Below are positions 25,745 through 34,160 of a DNA stretch of 64,000 bases, in pieces. The position numbers and the translations under genes are program-made. Origin of the DNA: Prevotella sp. (lineage in GTDB: Bacteria; Bacteroidota; Bacteroidia; Bacteroidales; Bacteroidaceae); the NCBI GenBank assembly GCA_017460515.1, contig JAFUAY010000050.1, positions 42,516 through 106,515 of the forward strand. Direction: 5' to 3'. Numbering within the stretch: position 1 is the first letter of the stretch; every line of letters starts with the position of its first letter. The notes beneath the pieces were generated by a model. The model saw only the letters and a program-made list of their open reading frames with translations, was not told where the DNA came from and ran no database searches.

Positions 25745-28700
25745 ATGAAGCGTATGAAATGGGCCCTGTTGTCGGCCTTCCTGATGGTAGCGATGTTTGC
25801 ACGTGCTGGTTGGACAGACGTGACAAAGACCTACATTTCCAATCCGAATTTCTCGTCGAATGCATATGGATGGGGCACATCTGGCGGCTATACCGTTCGT
25901 GCCAGTTGTATTGAGTGGTGGAATTATTGTTCCTTCCGTCTTGAGAAGGAATTGGAGAATTTGCCGCAGGGCCATTACCGTCTGAGTGTTTCGGGCTATC
26001 ATCGTCTGGGCGGTGAGTGGGCAGCCTGGAATACCTATCAGAATACGGGTGAAACGGCTCGCGCCTTTCTGTTCGTAGGCGACCAGCAACAGCAGCTTGC
26101 TAATTATTTCGAACGCGATTTCGAGCAGACATCCACCAACAACTGGTGTAATGTGAACGGAAAGTTCTATCCCAATACGATGGAGACGGCTCGCGAGTGC
26201 TTCGACCAGGGCGCCTATGTCACGTCTATCGAGTTCGATTCCGACGGATCATCGACACTGATTGGCGTTGAATACAACTACACCGATTACTATTATGATT
26301 ATTACGTCGCTGAGAACTGGTGTATCTTCAGCGATTTCAAACTGGAGACCACTTCTGAGATTGTGCTGGTCAATAGTCTGACGCTCAACAAACAGGAACT
26401 CTCTGTTGTCGTTGGCGGCAGCGAGCAGCTGTCGGCCATCGTTTTGCCAGCGAATGCTACCGAGAAGCGTGTGGAATGGTACTCTTCCGATGAGCGCATT
26501 GCTACCGTCGACCAGAACGGCGTTGTGACGGGTAAGGGTATTGGAAAGACCACCATCTGGTGTCATGCGTTAGATGCTTCCAATCTGTGGACATCGGCCG
26601 AGGTCACTGTTCAGATTGATACCCAGGCCGAATGGAAGGATGTGACCAGTATCTTCCTGAAGAACCCCTATTACGACGGCAATTCCCGTGACGGCTGGAC
26701 ACTTGAGGTGTCGGCCAGTGGCAATGATGTCAACTATGAAGCGATGGAGGTCTATAATGGTACGTTCAATATCTATCAGACGTTGACCGGCCTGCCCAAG
26801 GGTCGCTATCGCCTGTCGGTGCAGGGCTACTATCGTGCCGGCAACAATGTCAACAATTATGGAAATGCTCTCGACTTGCTTGATCTTGAGAATGGTCCCG
26901 ACAATTATTCGGGTGCATATATTGATTACTATAAGAGTCAGGAGAATATCACCGCCTATATCTATGGTGGCAATGATCAGCAGACGCTTGCCAGCATCTA
27001 TTCTGACGTGATGCCCGATTATGTCAACGGCAGTTTCTATACCTATCGCTCTGAATGGGATGAAGGCTCTCAGAGCTATTTTGCCAATGACTACAAGTTC
27101 TATCCCAACAATATGCTGGGCGGTGCCTTCGCCTTCGAGAACGACCTCTATTGGAACTCGGTAGAGTTCGATGCCGACGGAACGACCAAGGTTGGTATTG
27201 CCAACCAAAACTATGTGGGTTCCAACTGGTGTATGTTCGACAACTGGAAACTGGAGTATAAGGGTGATGTGGTTCAGGTCTCTGGCCTGACGCTCTCCTT
27301 GCCTAAGACCGAACTGATTATCGGTGAGACTGCTCAGATTGTGGCTACCATCACGCCTGCCAATGCGCTGAACAAGAAACTGGAGTGGTCAAGTGGCAAT
27401 GAGGCTGTGGCTACCGTCAGCGAGAGTGGGGTAGTGAAGGCCATTGCCGAGGGAACGGCTGTGATTACTGCCAAGACCCTTGATGGCTCCAATATCACGA
27501 AGACCCTCACCGTCAGTGTTGTCAGCCGTCAGGCCACAGGTTCTCAGTTCGTCATCAACGAGATCATGGCCTCAAATGTTGACGAGTTCGTCAGTCCCGC
27601 CTATAATTTCGATGGATGGATGGAACTCTACAACAAGACCGCATCTGCCATATCGCTTACCGGATTCTATCTCAGTGATGATCCCGCCAATCTGAAGAAG
27701 TGGCGTATTCCTGAGAGCGTGGGCGTTCTGCCAGCCAATGGTTACAAGGTCATCTGGTTCGACAGCTACGATATTGCACCACAGAACGCAACGTTCAAGC
27801 TCAACGTCGACGGCGGTACTGTTTATATCAGTGACGGCAGGGGCAACCTGCTGATGAGTCAGACCTATCCCGCTGCCATCGAGCGTGCCAGCTATGCCCG
27901 TACGTCTGATGGCGCCGACACGTGGAACCATTGCTCGCCAGCTACCCCCGATGCTTCAAACGCTACTGCTCAGTTTGCAGCCCAGCAGCTTGATGCACCT
28001 GTGGTCGACCAGCCATCACAGCTCTTCACGTCGCCCCTCAGCGTCAACGTTACTATTCCTGCCGGACAGACGCTCCGCTATACCGTCGACGGTACGCTGC
28101 CTACGCTGACCAACGGCTATAAGAGCACTGGCGGACAGTTCACTGTCAGCAAGACTGCCAACTACCGTTTCCGCCTGTTTGCCGATGGTAAGCTGCCCTC
28201 ACGCGTCACCTCACGTTCCTATATTTATAAGGATCGCGACTATTACCTGCCCGTGGTCTCAGTGGTCACCGATCCCGACTTCATCTGGAGCACCGAGATT
28301 GGCGTCTTCGAGAAAGGTCCTCACGGACGTCCCGGCAACGGTCAGGGCGACAACTGCAACTGGAACATGAACTGGGAGCGCCCCGTCAACTTCTCTTATC
28401 TGGATGCTGAGGGCGAGATGGTACTCAATCAGGATGTCAATCTTGAGATGTGTGGCGGATGGAGCCGCGCCTTCTCTCCCCGTGCCTTCAAGCTGAAGGG
28501 CAGCAAGGAGATGGGTGGCGACAAGAACCTTCCTTACCCGTTCTTCAGTGCAAAGCCCTATATACGCAACCGCACCCTTCAGATTCGTAACGGTGGCAAT
28601 GATAATGGCTGCCGCTTCAAGGATGCCAGCTTGCAGCAGGTGGTACAGCGTTCGGGTATCGACGTCGACTGCCAGAGCTATCAGCCTATTCATGAGTTCA

Positions 28701-31000
28701 TCAATGGTGAGTATATGGGTGTGCTCAACATGCGCGAGCCTAACAATAAGCACTATGTCTATGCCAACTATGGTTGGGATGATGATATGATTGACCAGTT
28801 CGAGATGTCGCCTGACTCTGGCTACGTGCAGAAGTGCGGAACTGCCGATGCCTTCAATGAGCTTGTCGACGTGCTCTCGCCTGCCGCTGCTAATAGCGAG
28901 ACCTATGCCGAGATTTGCCGCCGACTGGATATCGACGAGTTTATTAACTACATGGCTGTAGAACTCTACCTGGGTAGCGACGACTGGCCCCGTAATAACC
29001 TGAAAGCCTTCCGCAACCGTGATAATGGCAAGTTCCGCTTCATGCTCTTCGATATCGACTTCGCCTTCAACAGCAGCGATGCCATCAATGCATTCATGAA
29101 CAAGGAGACGTGGACCTTCGACGAGCTCTATCCGCGTGGAACGGGTCGCATCACTGCCCAGATCAAGGTGGTCACGCTGTTCAAGAACCTGTTGCAGAAT
29201 GCTGATTTCCGCCGCCGCTTCATTGATGCCTTCTCGCTGATGGGCGGTAGTGTCTTTGAGGCTTCGCGCTCACAGCAGATTCTTGACGAAATGTTTGAGT
29301 ATGTAGAGCCTGCCATGAACCTGCGTGGCGAGTCTTCGAGAAACACCTACAACACTGTGCGCAGCCGTCTTAGCAGTTGGATGCCTACAGCTACTAATGC
29401 CTTGAAACGCTATTCCACCTTCGGCCTCCAGCAGACCGATGCTCAGCGCGTGGTGCTGAAGAGCGATGTAGAGGGCGCACAGCTCATGATTAACAAGGAG
29501 ACTGTTCCTACGGGCTATTTCGATGGTAACCTCTTCGCGCCTGTCACGCTGAAGGCTGTGGCCCCTGCCGGCTACGTCTTCCAGGGATGGGTGAAGAGTG
29601 GAGCCACCGATAATGTGCTGTTGCCTACGAATGCTACGTGGAGCTATTATGATCAGGGATCGCTCGATGGAAAGAACTGGACCTCGCCCACTTATAGCAC
29701 TACTGGCTGGCAGAGTGGCAAGGCTCCCCTTGGTTATGGCAAGGATTATATTGCTACTACTATATCCTACGGCTCTGATGCCAACCAGAAGCGTCCTACG
29801 GCCTATTTCCGCACCGTAGTAACCCTGTCTCAGGAGCCCAAGGCTACCGATGAGTTCACGCTCAGCTATTCGATTGACGATGGCGCTATCATCTACGTCA
29901 ACGGTCAGGAAGCCGCCCGTCATAACATGTCGGCAAGCAATGTCGGCTACAGTACCTATGCCGACCATTACGCCTACGATAATCCTGATCAGGGCATGCT
30001 CTCATTGTCGGCAACCCTCTTCCATAAGGGCGAGAATGTCATTGCCGTCGAACTGCACAACTGCGATAACCACTCTACCGATATGGTATGGGCGGCATCG
30101 CTCAGCACGTCAGCCAATCTTGCTCCGTCTGATTACTACAGCACTGATAGCGAGATTACGTTGCCCTCAGGCACTAACTACTCACTCACGGCAAGCTATC
30201 GTCCCGTCACCCAGCAAGAAGGCAAGGATCAGGGCATCTGTCCCGTTCGCATCAATGAGGTCAGCGGCTCAAATGACACCTATGTCGACGAGTACGGAAA
30301 GAAGGGCGACTGGATTGAGCTCTACAATACTACCGACGAGCCTGTCGACGTAGAGGGCATGTACCTCACCGACAATCTGCAGAAGCCTGAGAAGTACATG
30401 ATAACCAAGGGTAACACCCTGGCACAGACAGTTATTCCTGCCCATGGATACCTTATTATCTGGTGTGACAACAAGCGCGCCACTACCAGCCAGGGACTTC
30501 ATGCCTCGTTCAAGATTGCAGGTGAGGGTGGGGCACTCCAGCTCATGGCTGCTGACAGAAGTTGGACCGACCAGTTCTTCTATGATGCCCACGATGCTAA
30601 TACTACTTACGGCCGCTATCCCGACGGTGCTGCCGATGTCTATGCTATGAACGTGGTTACTATTGGTAAGTCCAACATCATGAGCAGCTACGCACAGCTC
30701 AGTGATCAGGAAGCTCTCCGTAATGCCTATGGACAGACAGGCATTGAGCGCACCCTTGCCGCTGCTGCCAATGGTCTCCGTCTGCACTACGGCAGTCAGC
30801 AGTTGCTCGTCAAGAGTGAGGATTCCGACTACGTAGTCATTGACCTCTTTACCACTGATGGCCGACTGGTCGAGCGCACGCCCGTCACCCTGCGCGGTAG
30901 CAGTGCTTTGGTCAGTGTTGCCCATCTGTCCGCAGGCTTCTACGTGGCTCGTGCCACCGATGCCGAAGGTACCCGCGTGGGTTGCAAGTTTGTGAAGTAA
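25745..31000 (+). CDS. Giant secreted CotH/lamin-tail/Ig-like surface protein
   Basis: A 1751-residue protein. The ATG at 25745 is chosen over an upstream TTG because a signal peptide (MKRMKWALLSAFLMVAMFARA) starts there. Modules in order: two homologous carbohydrate-binding-like blocks (about 20-205 and 297-510, both with PQGHYRLSV or PKGRYRLSV), each followed by a BIG2 Ig-like domain (about 209-293 and 512-595); a lamin-tail domain (from about 603, VINEIMASN); a chitobiase-C-like domain (about 755-825); a CotH kinase-like domain (about 830-1170); a galactose-binding-like block (about 1297-1440); a second lamin-tail domain (from about 1501); and a C-terminal type IX sorting-like tail (VIDLFTTDGRLVER to the end). 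It is exported and probably attached at the surface. CotH domains can phosphorylate proteins; substrates here are unknown. Confidence 0.85.
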   Translation: MKRMKWALLSAFLMVAMFARAGWTDVTKTYISNPNFSSNAYGWGTSGGYTVRASCIEWWNYCSFRLEKELENLPQGHYRLSVSGYHRLGGEWAAWNTYQNTGETARAFLFVGDQQQQLANYFERDFEQTSTNNWCNVNGKFYPNTMETARECFDQGAYVTSIEFDSDGSSTLIGVEYNYTDYYYDYYVAENWCIFSDFKLETTSEIVLVNSLTLNKQELSVVVGGSEQLSAIVLPANATEKRVEWYSSDERIATVDQNGVVTGKGIGKTTIWCHALDASNLWTSAEVTVQIDTQAEWKDVTSIFLKNPYYDGNSRDGWTLEVSASGNDVNYEAMEVYNGTFNIYQTLTGLPKGRYRLSVQGYYRAGNNVNNYGNALDLLDLENGPDNYSGAYIDYYKSQENITAYIYGGNDQQTLASIYSDVMPDYVNGSFYTYRSEWDEGSQSYFANDYKFYPNNMLGGAFAFENDLYWNSVEFDADGTTKVGIANQNYVGSNWCMFDNWKLEYKGDVVQVSGLTLSLPKTELIIGETAQIVATITPANALNKKLEWSSGNEAVATVSESGVVKAIAEGTAVITAKTLDGSNITKTLTVSVVSRQATGSQFVINEIMASNVDEFVSPAYNFDGWMELYNKTASAISLTGFYLSDDPANLKKWRIPESVGVLPANGYKVIWFDSYDIAPQNATFKLNVDGGTVYISDGRGNLLMSQTYPAAIERASYARTSDGADTWNHCSPATPDASNATAQFAAQQLDAPVVDQPSQLFTSPLSVNVTIPAGQTLRYTVDGTLPTLTNGYKSTGGQFTVSKTANYRFRLFADGKLPSRVTSRSYIYKDRDYYLPVVSVVTDPDFIWSTEIGVFEKGPHGRPGNGQGDNCNWNMNWERPVNFSYLDAEGEMVLNQDVNLEMCGGWSRAFSPRAFKLKGSKEMGGDKNLPYPFFSAKPYIRNRTLQIRNGGNDNGCRFKDASLQQVVQRSGIDVDCQSYQPIHEFINGEYMGVLNMREPNNKHYVYANYGWDDDMIDQFEMSPDSGYVQKCGTADAFNELVDVLSPAAANSETYAEICRRLDIDEFINYMAVELYLGSDDWPRNNLKAFRNRDNGKFRFMLFDIDFAFNSSDAINAFMNKETWTFDELYPRGTGRITAQIKVVTLFKNLLQNADFRRRFIDAFSLMGGSVFEASRSQQILDEMFEYVEPAMNLRGESSRNTYNTVRSRLSSWMPTATNALKRYSTFGLQQTDAQRVVLKSDVEGAQLMINKETVPTGYFDGNLFAPVTLKAVAPAGYVFQGWVKSGATDNVLLPTNATWSYYDQGSLDGKNWTSPTYSTTGWQSGKAPLGYGKDYIATTISYGSDANQKRPTAYFRTVVTLSQEPKATDEFTLSYSIDDGAIIYVNGQEAARHNMSASNVGYSTYADHYAYDNPDQGMLSLSATLFHKGENVIAVELHNCDNHSTDMVWAASLSTSANLAPSDYYSTDSEITLPSGTNYSLTASYRPVTQQEGKDQGICPVRINEVSGSNDTYVDEYGKKGDWIELYNTTDEPVDVEGMYLTDNLQKPEKYMITKGNTLAQTVIPAHGYLIIWCDNKRATTSQGLHASFKIAGEGGALQLMAADRSWTDQFFYDAHDANTTYGRYPDGAADVYAMNVVTIGKSNIMSSYAQLSDQEALRNAYGQTGIERTLAAAANGLRLHYGSQQLLVKSEDSDYVVIDLFTTDGRLVERTPVTLRGSSALVSVAHLSAGFYVARATDAEGTRVGCKFVK

Positions 31001-31002
31001 TT

Positions 31003-31036
31003 CGGTTACGGTTACAGCTGTAACCGTAACCGCATT
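31003..31036 (+). terminator. Perfect 30-bp palindrome terminator
   Basis: CGGTTACGGTTACAG (31003-31017) is followed directly by its exact reverse complement (31018-31032) and then a short T run, 3 nt after the giant gene's stop. The left arm itself contains the direct repeat GGTTAC. Confidence 0.75.
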
Positions 31037-31094
31037 TTATGTTCCATGAACTCTGTTGATTGTGACTTGTAATCCATAGAGTTAGCACCCGTAA

Positions 31095-31241
31095 GTCTAT
31101 TGATTACGAAGGCTAAACATGGTGTTTGGAAATAGCAAAGCCTAGGATTGCTCATAGCAAAACTAGGCTTCTCTTATAGCAAAACTAGGTTTCTCTCATA
31201 GCAAAACTAGGTTTCTCTTATAGCAAAACTAGGTTTCTCTT
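31095..31241. repeat. 22-bp-phased array upstream of the DUF4143 ATPase
   Basis: Five units at exact 22-bp spacing start at 31132, 31154, 31176, 31198 and 31220. The core is ATAGCAAAACTAGG followed by a CT-rich half. The last four are nearly identical. More degenerate units in the same phase seem to extend left to about 31095. Confidence 0.88.
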
Positions 31242-31322
31242 ATAGCCCCTTTCTTGTACTGCTTCTCAAAGCCAATCAGTTTGTCGACACATTCATCGCT
31301 CTTCAACGATGTTTTTTCAGCG

Positions 31323-31446
31323 AAAAGTCGTTAAGAAAAATGCGGCAAGATAGCTAAAAGTCGTTGGAAAAATAACGGTGGTTTTATAAAAAGTCGCTAA
31401 AAAAATAACAAAAGATTTTGCAAACTCGTTGAAATTTTGTATTTTT
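31323..31446. repeat. 33-bp-phased repeats running into a promoter
   Basis: AAAAGTCG starts at 31323, 31356 and 31389, and AAACTCGTT at 31422, all exactly 33 bp apart. The last unit ends in TATTTTTG (31439-31446), a likely -7 box for the ATPase gene. The remainder of 31001-31547 holds no gene. Confidence 0.75.
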
Positions 31447-31547
31447 GCACCTGAAAGCCGCGATTAAGCGAGGGGAAAGCCGAATCTAATTTGAGCTTTT
31501 CCGAGCGAAAGCGGTTTCGAACAAAGTTCAAATAATGCGGTAATATT

Positions 31548-32981
31548 ATGTTAAGACGTAGAATATCAGTATTGTTGGAACAATGGAAGGCAAAACCTAA
31601 CCATAAGCCGCTCGTTATTATGGGCATTCGCCAATGCGGAAAGACCTTCATCGCACAACAGTTTGCCAGCAAAAACTACAAGCATGTCGTCTATATCAAC
31701 TTCTTCAAGGAAGATGAGCGGAAGACGGCCTTTTACGGTTCCAAGGATGTGGATAATATCATCATGCTACTGTCTGCCCAGATGCGTAATGCCAAGTTTG
31801 TTCCGGGCGAGACCTGCATCATCCTTGACGAAATCCAGGAATGTCCCGAAGCCCGCACAAGCCTGAAGTTTTTCAAGGAGGACGGCCGCTACGACATCAT
31901 CGCCACCGGCTCGCTTTTGGGTGTGCTGGGATACGGCCAGGAGCAGAAGAAACGACGCCAAAGAGGTGCAGCCAAGCAGGAGAAGGGCAGCACATCCATC
32001 CCTGTGGGTTACGAGGAGATAGTGGAGATGTACCCGCTCGACTTCGAGGAGTTCCTCTGGGCGAACAACATGAGCGAGGAGGTTATCGACGTATTAAGAC
32101 GATGCCTGGCCGAGGAGACCCCTGTGCCATTGGGCATCCACGTGGCCATGAAAACGTTGCAGTACCGCTATGTGGCAGTAGGTGGACTCCCTGCTGCCGT
32201 CAACGCCCTGCTTGAGACCAACAATATGAACGAGGTGGACAAGGTGTGGCATTCCATCCTCAAGGAGTACCGCTCGGATATGGTGAAGTATGCCGAGGAC
32301 AAGGACAAACCACACATCCGCGCCTGTTTCAATGCCGTACCCAAGCAGCTGGCCAAGGACAACAAAAAATACCAGTGGTCGAAAGTGGAGAAGGGCGGTC
32401 GCGGAGAGTACTACAAAGACTCGCTGCAATGGCTGGAAGATGCCGACATCGTCCGCAAGTGCTACAACTCCCACATCACAGGATTGCCGCTTGAAGGCAA
32501 TGCGATGGACAACGTCTTCAAGGTCTATACAGCCGATATAGGCATCCTCGTTGCCATGCTGGGGGGCACCACAAGAGCAGATATCCTTCAAGGCAATCTG
32601 GGCGGCTACAAAGGAGCCATCTTCGAGAACCTGATGGCCGACACGCTCATCAAGAAAGGTCAGAACCTGTACTATTTCCAGAAAGATTCCGGGCTGGAGT
32701 TGGATTTCCTCATCCGCTACAAGGGTGAATGCGTCCCCGTGGAGGTAAAGGCACGCACGGCGCAGGCCAAGAGCATCTCCACTGTCAGGAAGCACCCCGA
32801 GAAATATGGCGTGAAGCATTTCATCAAGTTTGGCGACTACAACGTTGGCCGCGAGGGCGACCTGCTGACGCTTCCCACCTATATGCAGTTCCTGCTGGAT
32901 TTGGAACCAGAGGAAATCGTTCTGGAACCAATAGACACAGATTCCATCAACTCATTGGCAAAGGAGATTCTTAGTAAGTGA
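31548..32981 (+). CDS. AAA ATPase with DUF4143 domain
   Basis: A 477-residue protein of a family widespread in Bacteroidota. The N-terminal AAA domain has Walker A GIRQCGKT (about 26-33) and Walker B CIILDEIQECPEA (about 89-101), with an arginine-type sensor at IIATGSLLG. The C-terminal DUF4143 region (about 220-440) ends in a PD-(D/E)XK-like fold: LELDFLIRYKGECVPVEVKA, with Asp, Glu and Lys in nuclease spacing. Function is unproven; it may be a mobile or defence-associated ATPase. It stands alone between the giant gene and the restriction locus, with long repeat-rich DNA upstream. It points toward the restriction operon. Confidence 0.88.
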   Translation: MLRRRISVLLEQWKAKPNHKPLVIMGIRQCGKTFIAQQFASKNYKHVVYINFFKEDERKTAFYGSKDVDNIIMLLSAQMRNAKFVPGETCIILDEIQECPEARTSLKFFKEDGRYDIIATGSLLGVLGYGQEQKKRRQRGAAKQEKGSTSIPVGYEEIVEMYPLDFEEFLWANNMSEEVIDVLRRCLAEETPVPLGIHVAMKTLQYRYVAVGGLPAAVNALLETNNMNEVDKVWHSILKEYRSDMVKYAEDKDKPHIRACFNAVPKQLAKDNKKYQWSKVEKGGRGEYYKDSLQWLEDADIVRKCYNSHITGLPLEGNAMDNVFKVYTADIGILVAMLGGTTRADILQGNLGGYKGAIFENLMADTLIKKGQNLYYFQKDSGLELDFLIRYKGECVPVEVKARTAQAKSISTVRKHPEKYGVKHFIKFGDYNVGREGDLLTLPTYMQFLLDLEPEEIVLEPIDTDSINSLAKEILSK

Positions 32982-33083
32982 TTTTCCTTCTGTAGTGTTT
33001 CTATTTCGTATAGAGCTATCGTAGGTATATCGTAGCGTAGGCCGAGCGTAGGCATTCCAAGGGAGATGAGAGGGACAGCAATA

Positions 33084-33956
33084 TTATTCTTCCTCACACA
33101 TTTCATCCAACTTTGTAACTACCTCCTCAGGCATCAACACCCCTGAGTGGCCTTTTGCCCACTCAAATTCAGGAATGGTTTCCTGTAGTTTTTCAAGTGA
33201 GACGCGAGGCACCGCTCCAGGTTCCACGGAGTTCGTGATTATCATGTCCACATACATTCTCCTTTTGTTCGTTCCTGCCCAGTCATCACCAGGGTATGGA
33301 TCAGAGATGAATTGTCCGCTGAAGACAATGCCTGCCTTATCGTCGCCCACTCGCATCATAAAGAACAGGTCACCCCGTCGGGCCTCTTCCCATTCGAAGA
33401 TGCTCCAGTCCATACGGAACATACCGTGTACCTCGTTCTCCACACATTCCTCGAAGTCCTTCTCTGTAAAGGAACTGATAGCGGGGTTCCAGCGCATCAA
33501 GTATGACTTTGCCTCTGCCGGCACGGGCACCACCTCAAAACTCACTTCCCAGATACAACTGTCACCATCGGCATCCTCAACGATAGGCTTGCCTTTACCT
33601 TGGTAGTTAAAGCGAGTACCAGGCGTTGTTTCTACGTCGATGATGCGGGTAACCAAATCGCCATCACCACTACTCAGAACTAAGAAGCTAAGCGAGTTTT
33701 TGATGGCGTAAGGAAATTCGCCATTATTATACAGATAACACCCGTGGAAGGTTGTTGGCATCTCATCAACCACCAATATCAGATTCCCAGCGACTGTTTC
33801 CAAAACCAGACTCTGATTGTCCTCCCTGATGTCCATGAGGATGTGCGTAATCTCACCACTACGAACCTTGGCAATCACCTCGCTATCCACCTCCAGCGTG
33901 ATAGCAACCTCGTTAATGTCAATCTCTTTGCTTTTCTCTTTAGTATTCATAGGCAT
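33084..33956 (-). CDS. EVE/PUA-like domain protein next to the restriction operon
   Basis: A 290-residue soluble acidic protein with no firm family. The second half (about 148-255) has the look of an EVE/PUA-like modified-base-binding domain: SYLMRWNPAISSFTEKDFEE, FRMDWSIFEWEEARRGDLFF, MMRVGDDKAGIVFSGQFISD, then a RRMYVDMIITN strand. The first half (about 10-140) is beta-rich and unrecognised. EVE domains read modified bases and often accompany restriction systems. The gene has its own -7 box at 33984-33991 and lies just downstream of the DUF4357-like gene in the same direction. The assignment rests on motif resemblance only. The Met at residue 3 is an alternative start. Confidence 0.5.
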   Translation of the reverse strand: MPMNTKEKSKEIDINEVAITLEVDSEVIAKVRSGEITHILMDIREDNQSLVLETVAGNLILVVDEMPTTFHGCYLYNNGEFPYAIKNSLSFLVLSSGDGDLVTRIIDVETTPGTRFNYQGKGKPIVEDADGDSCIWEVSFEVVPVPAEAKSYLMRWNPAISSFTEKDFEECVENEVHGMFRMDWSIFEWEEARRGDLFFMMRVGDDKAGIVFSGQFISDPYPGDDWAGTNKRRMYVDMIITNSVEPGAVPRVSLEKLQETIPEFEWAKGHSGVLMPEEVVTKLDEMCEEE

Positions 33957-33983
33957 TTATTTAAATAATTCAACTTCGTGCTG

Positions 33984-33991
33984 CAAAGGTA
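33984..33991 (-). promoter_or_regulatory. -7 box upstream of the EVE-like gene
   Basis: TACCTTTG on the minus strand, 28 nt before the start codon. No good -33 TTG at standard spacing. Confidence 0.45.
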
Positions 33992-34012
33992 CTAAAAAAA
34001 TCTGAAACTAAG

Positions 34013-34159
34013 TCACTCGCTCCTATATAATTCATCCAGCGATTGGCCTTCATCGTTAATCCAATGAATCCATCCGTTACAACTACGACCAGAGCAGTAG
34101 CTTGCAGCTGTGCTGGGGCTGACCACTTCTGTTGTGTTGATGTATTTCTTATGTGACAT
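34013..34159 (-). CDS. 48-residue DUF4357-like small protein
   Basis: A short gene starting 1 nt after the Res stop codon. It encodes MSHKKYINTTEVVSPSTAAS, then YCSGRSCNGWIHWINDEGQS and LDELYRSE. The pattern SPS-x-AAS, then GR-x-x-NGW-x-x-W, then G-x-(S/T)-LDE matches the DUF4357 module often found at the end of restriction-associated nucleases and Res-type proteins. A competing 64-codon frame starts in an ATGA overlap with the Res stop but has no recognisable sequence. The DUF4357 match decides the frame. It is probably the last gene of the SNF2-Mod-Res operon and may act as a separate DNA-contact subunit. Confidence 0.7.
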   Translation of the reverse strand: MSHKKYINTTEVVSPSTAASYCSGRSCNGWIHWINDEGQSLDELYRSE

Positions 34160-34160
34160 A

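Noticed and set aside
31132-31241. The 22-bp array read as a CRISPR array
   Set aside because: Units are contiguous with no unique spacers, and there are no cas genes in the window.
32879-33106. A minus-strand frame after the DUF4143 gene
   Set aside because: It overlaps the ATPase C-terminus and the EVE-like gene's end, and the gap itself only holds short CGTAGG-like repeats.
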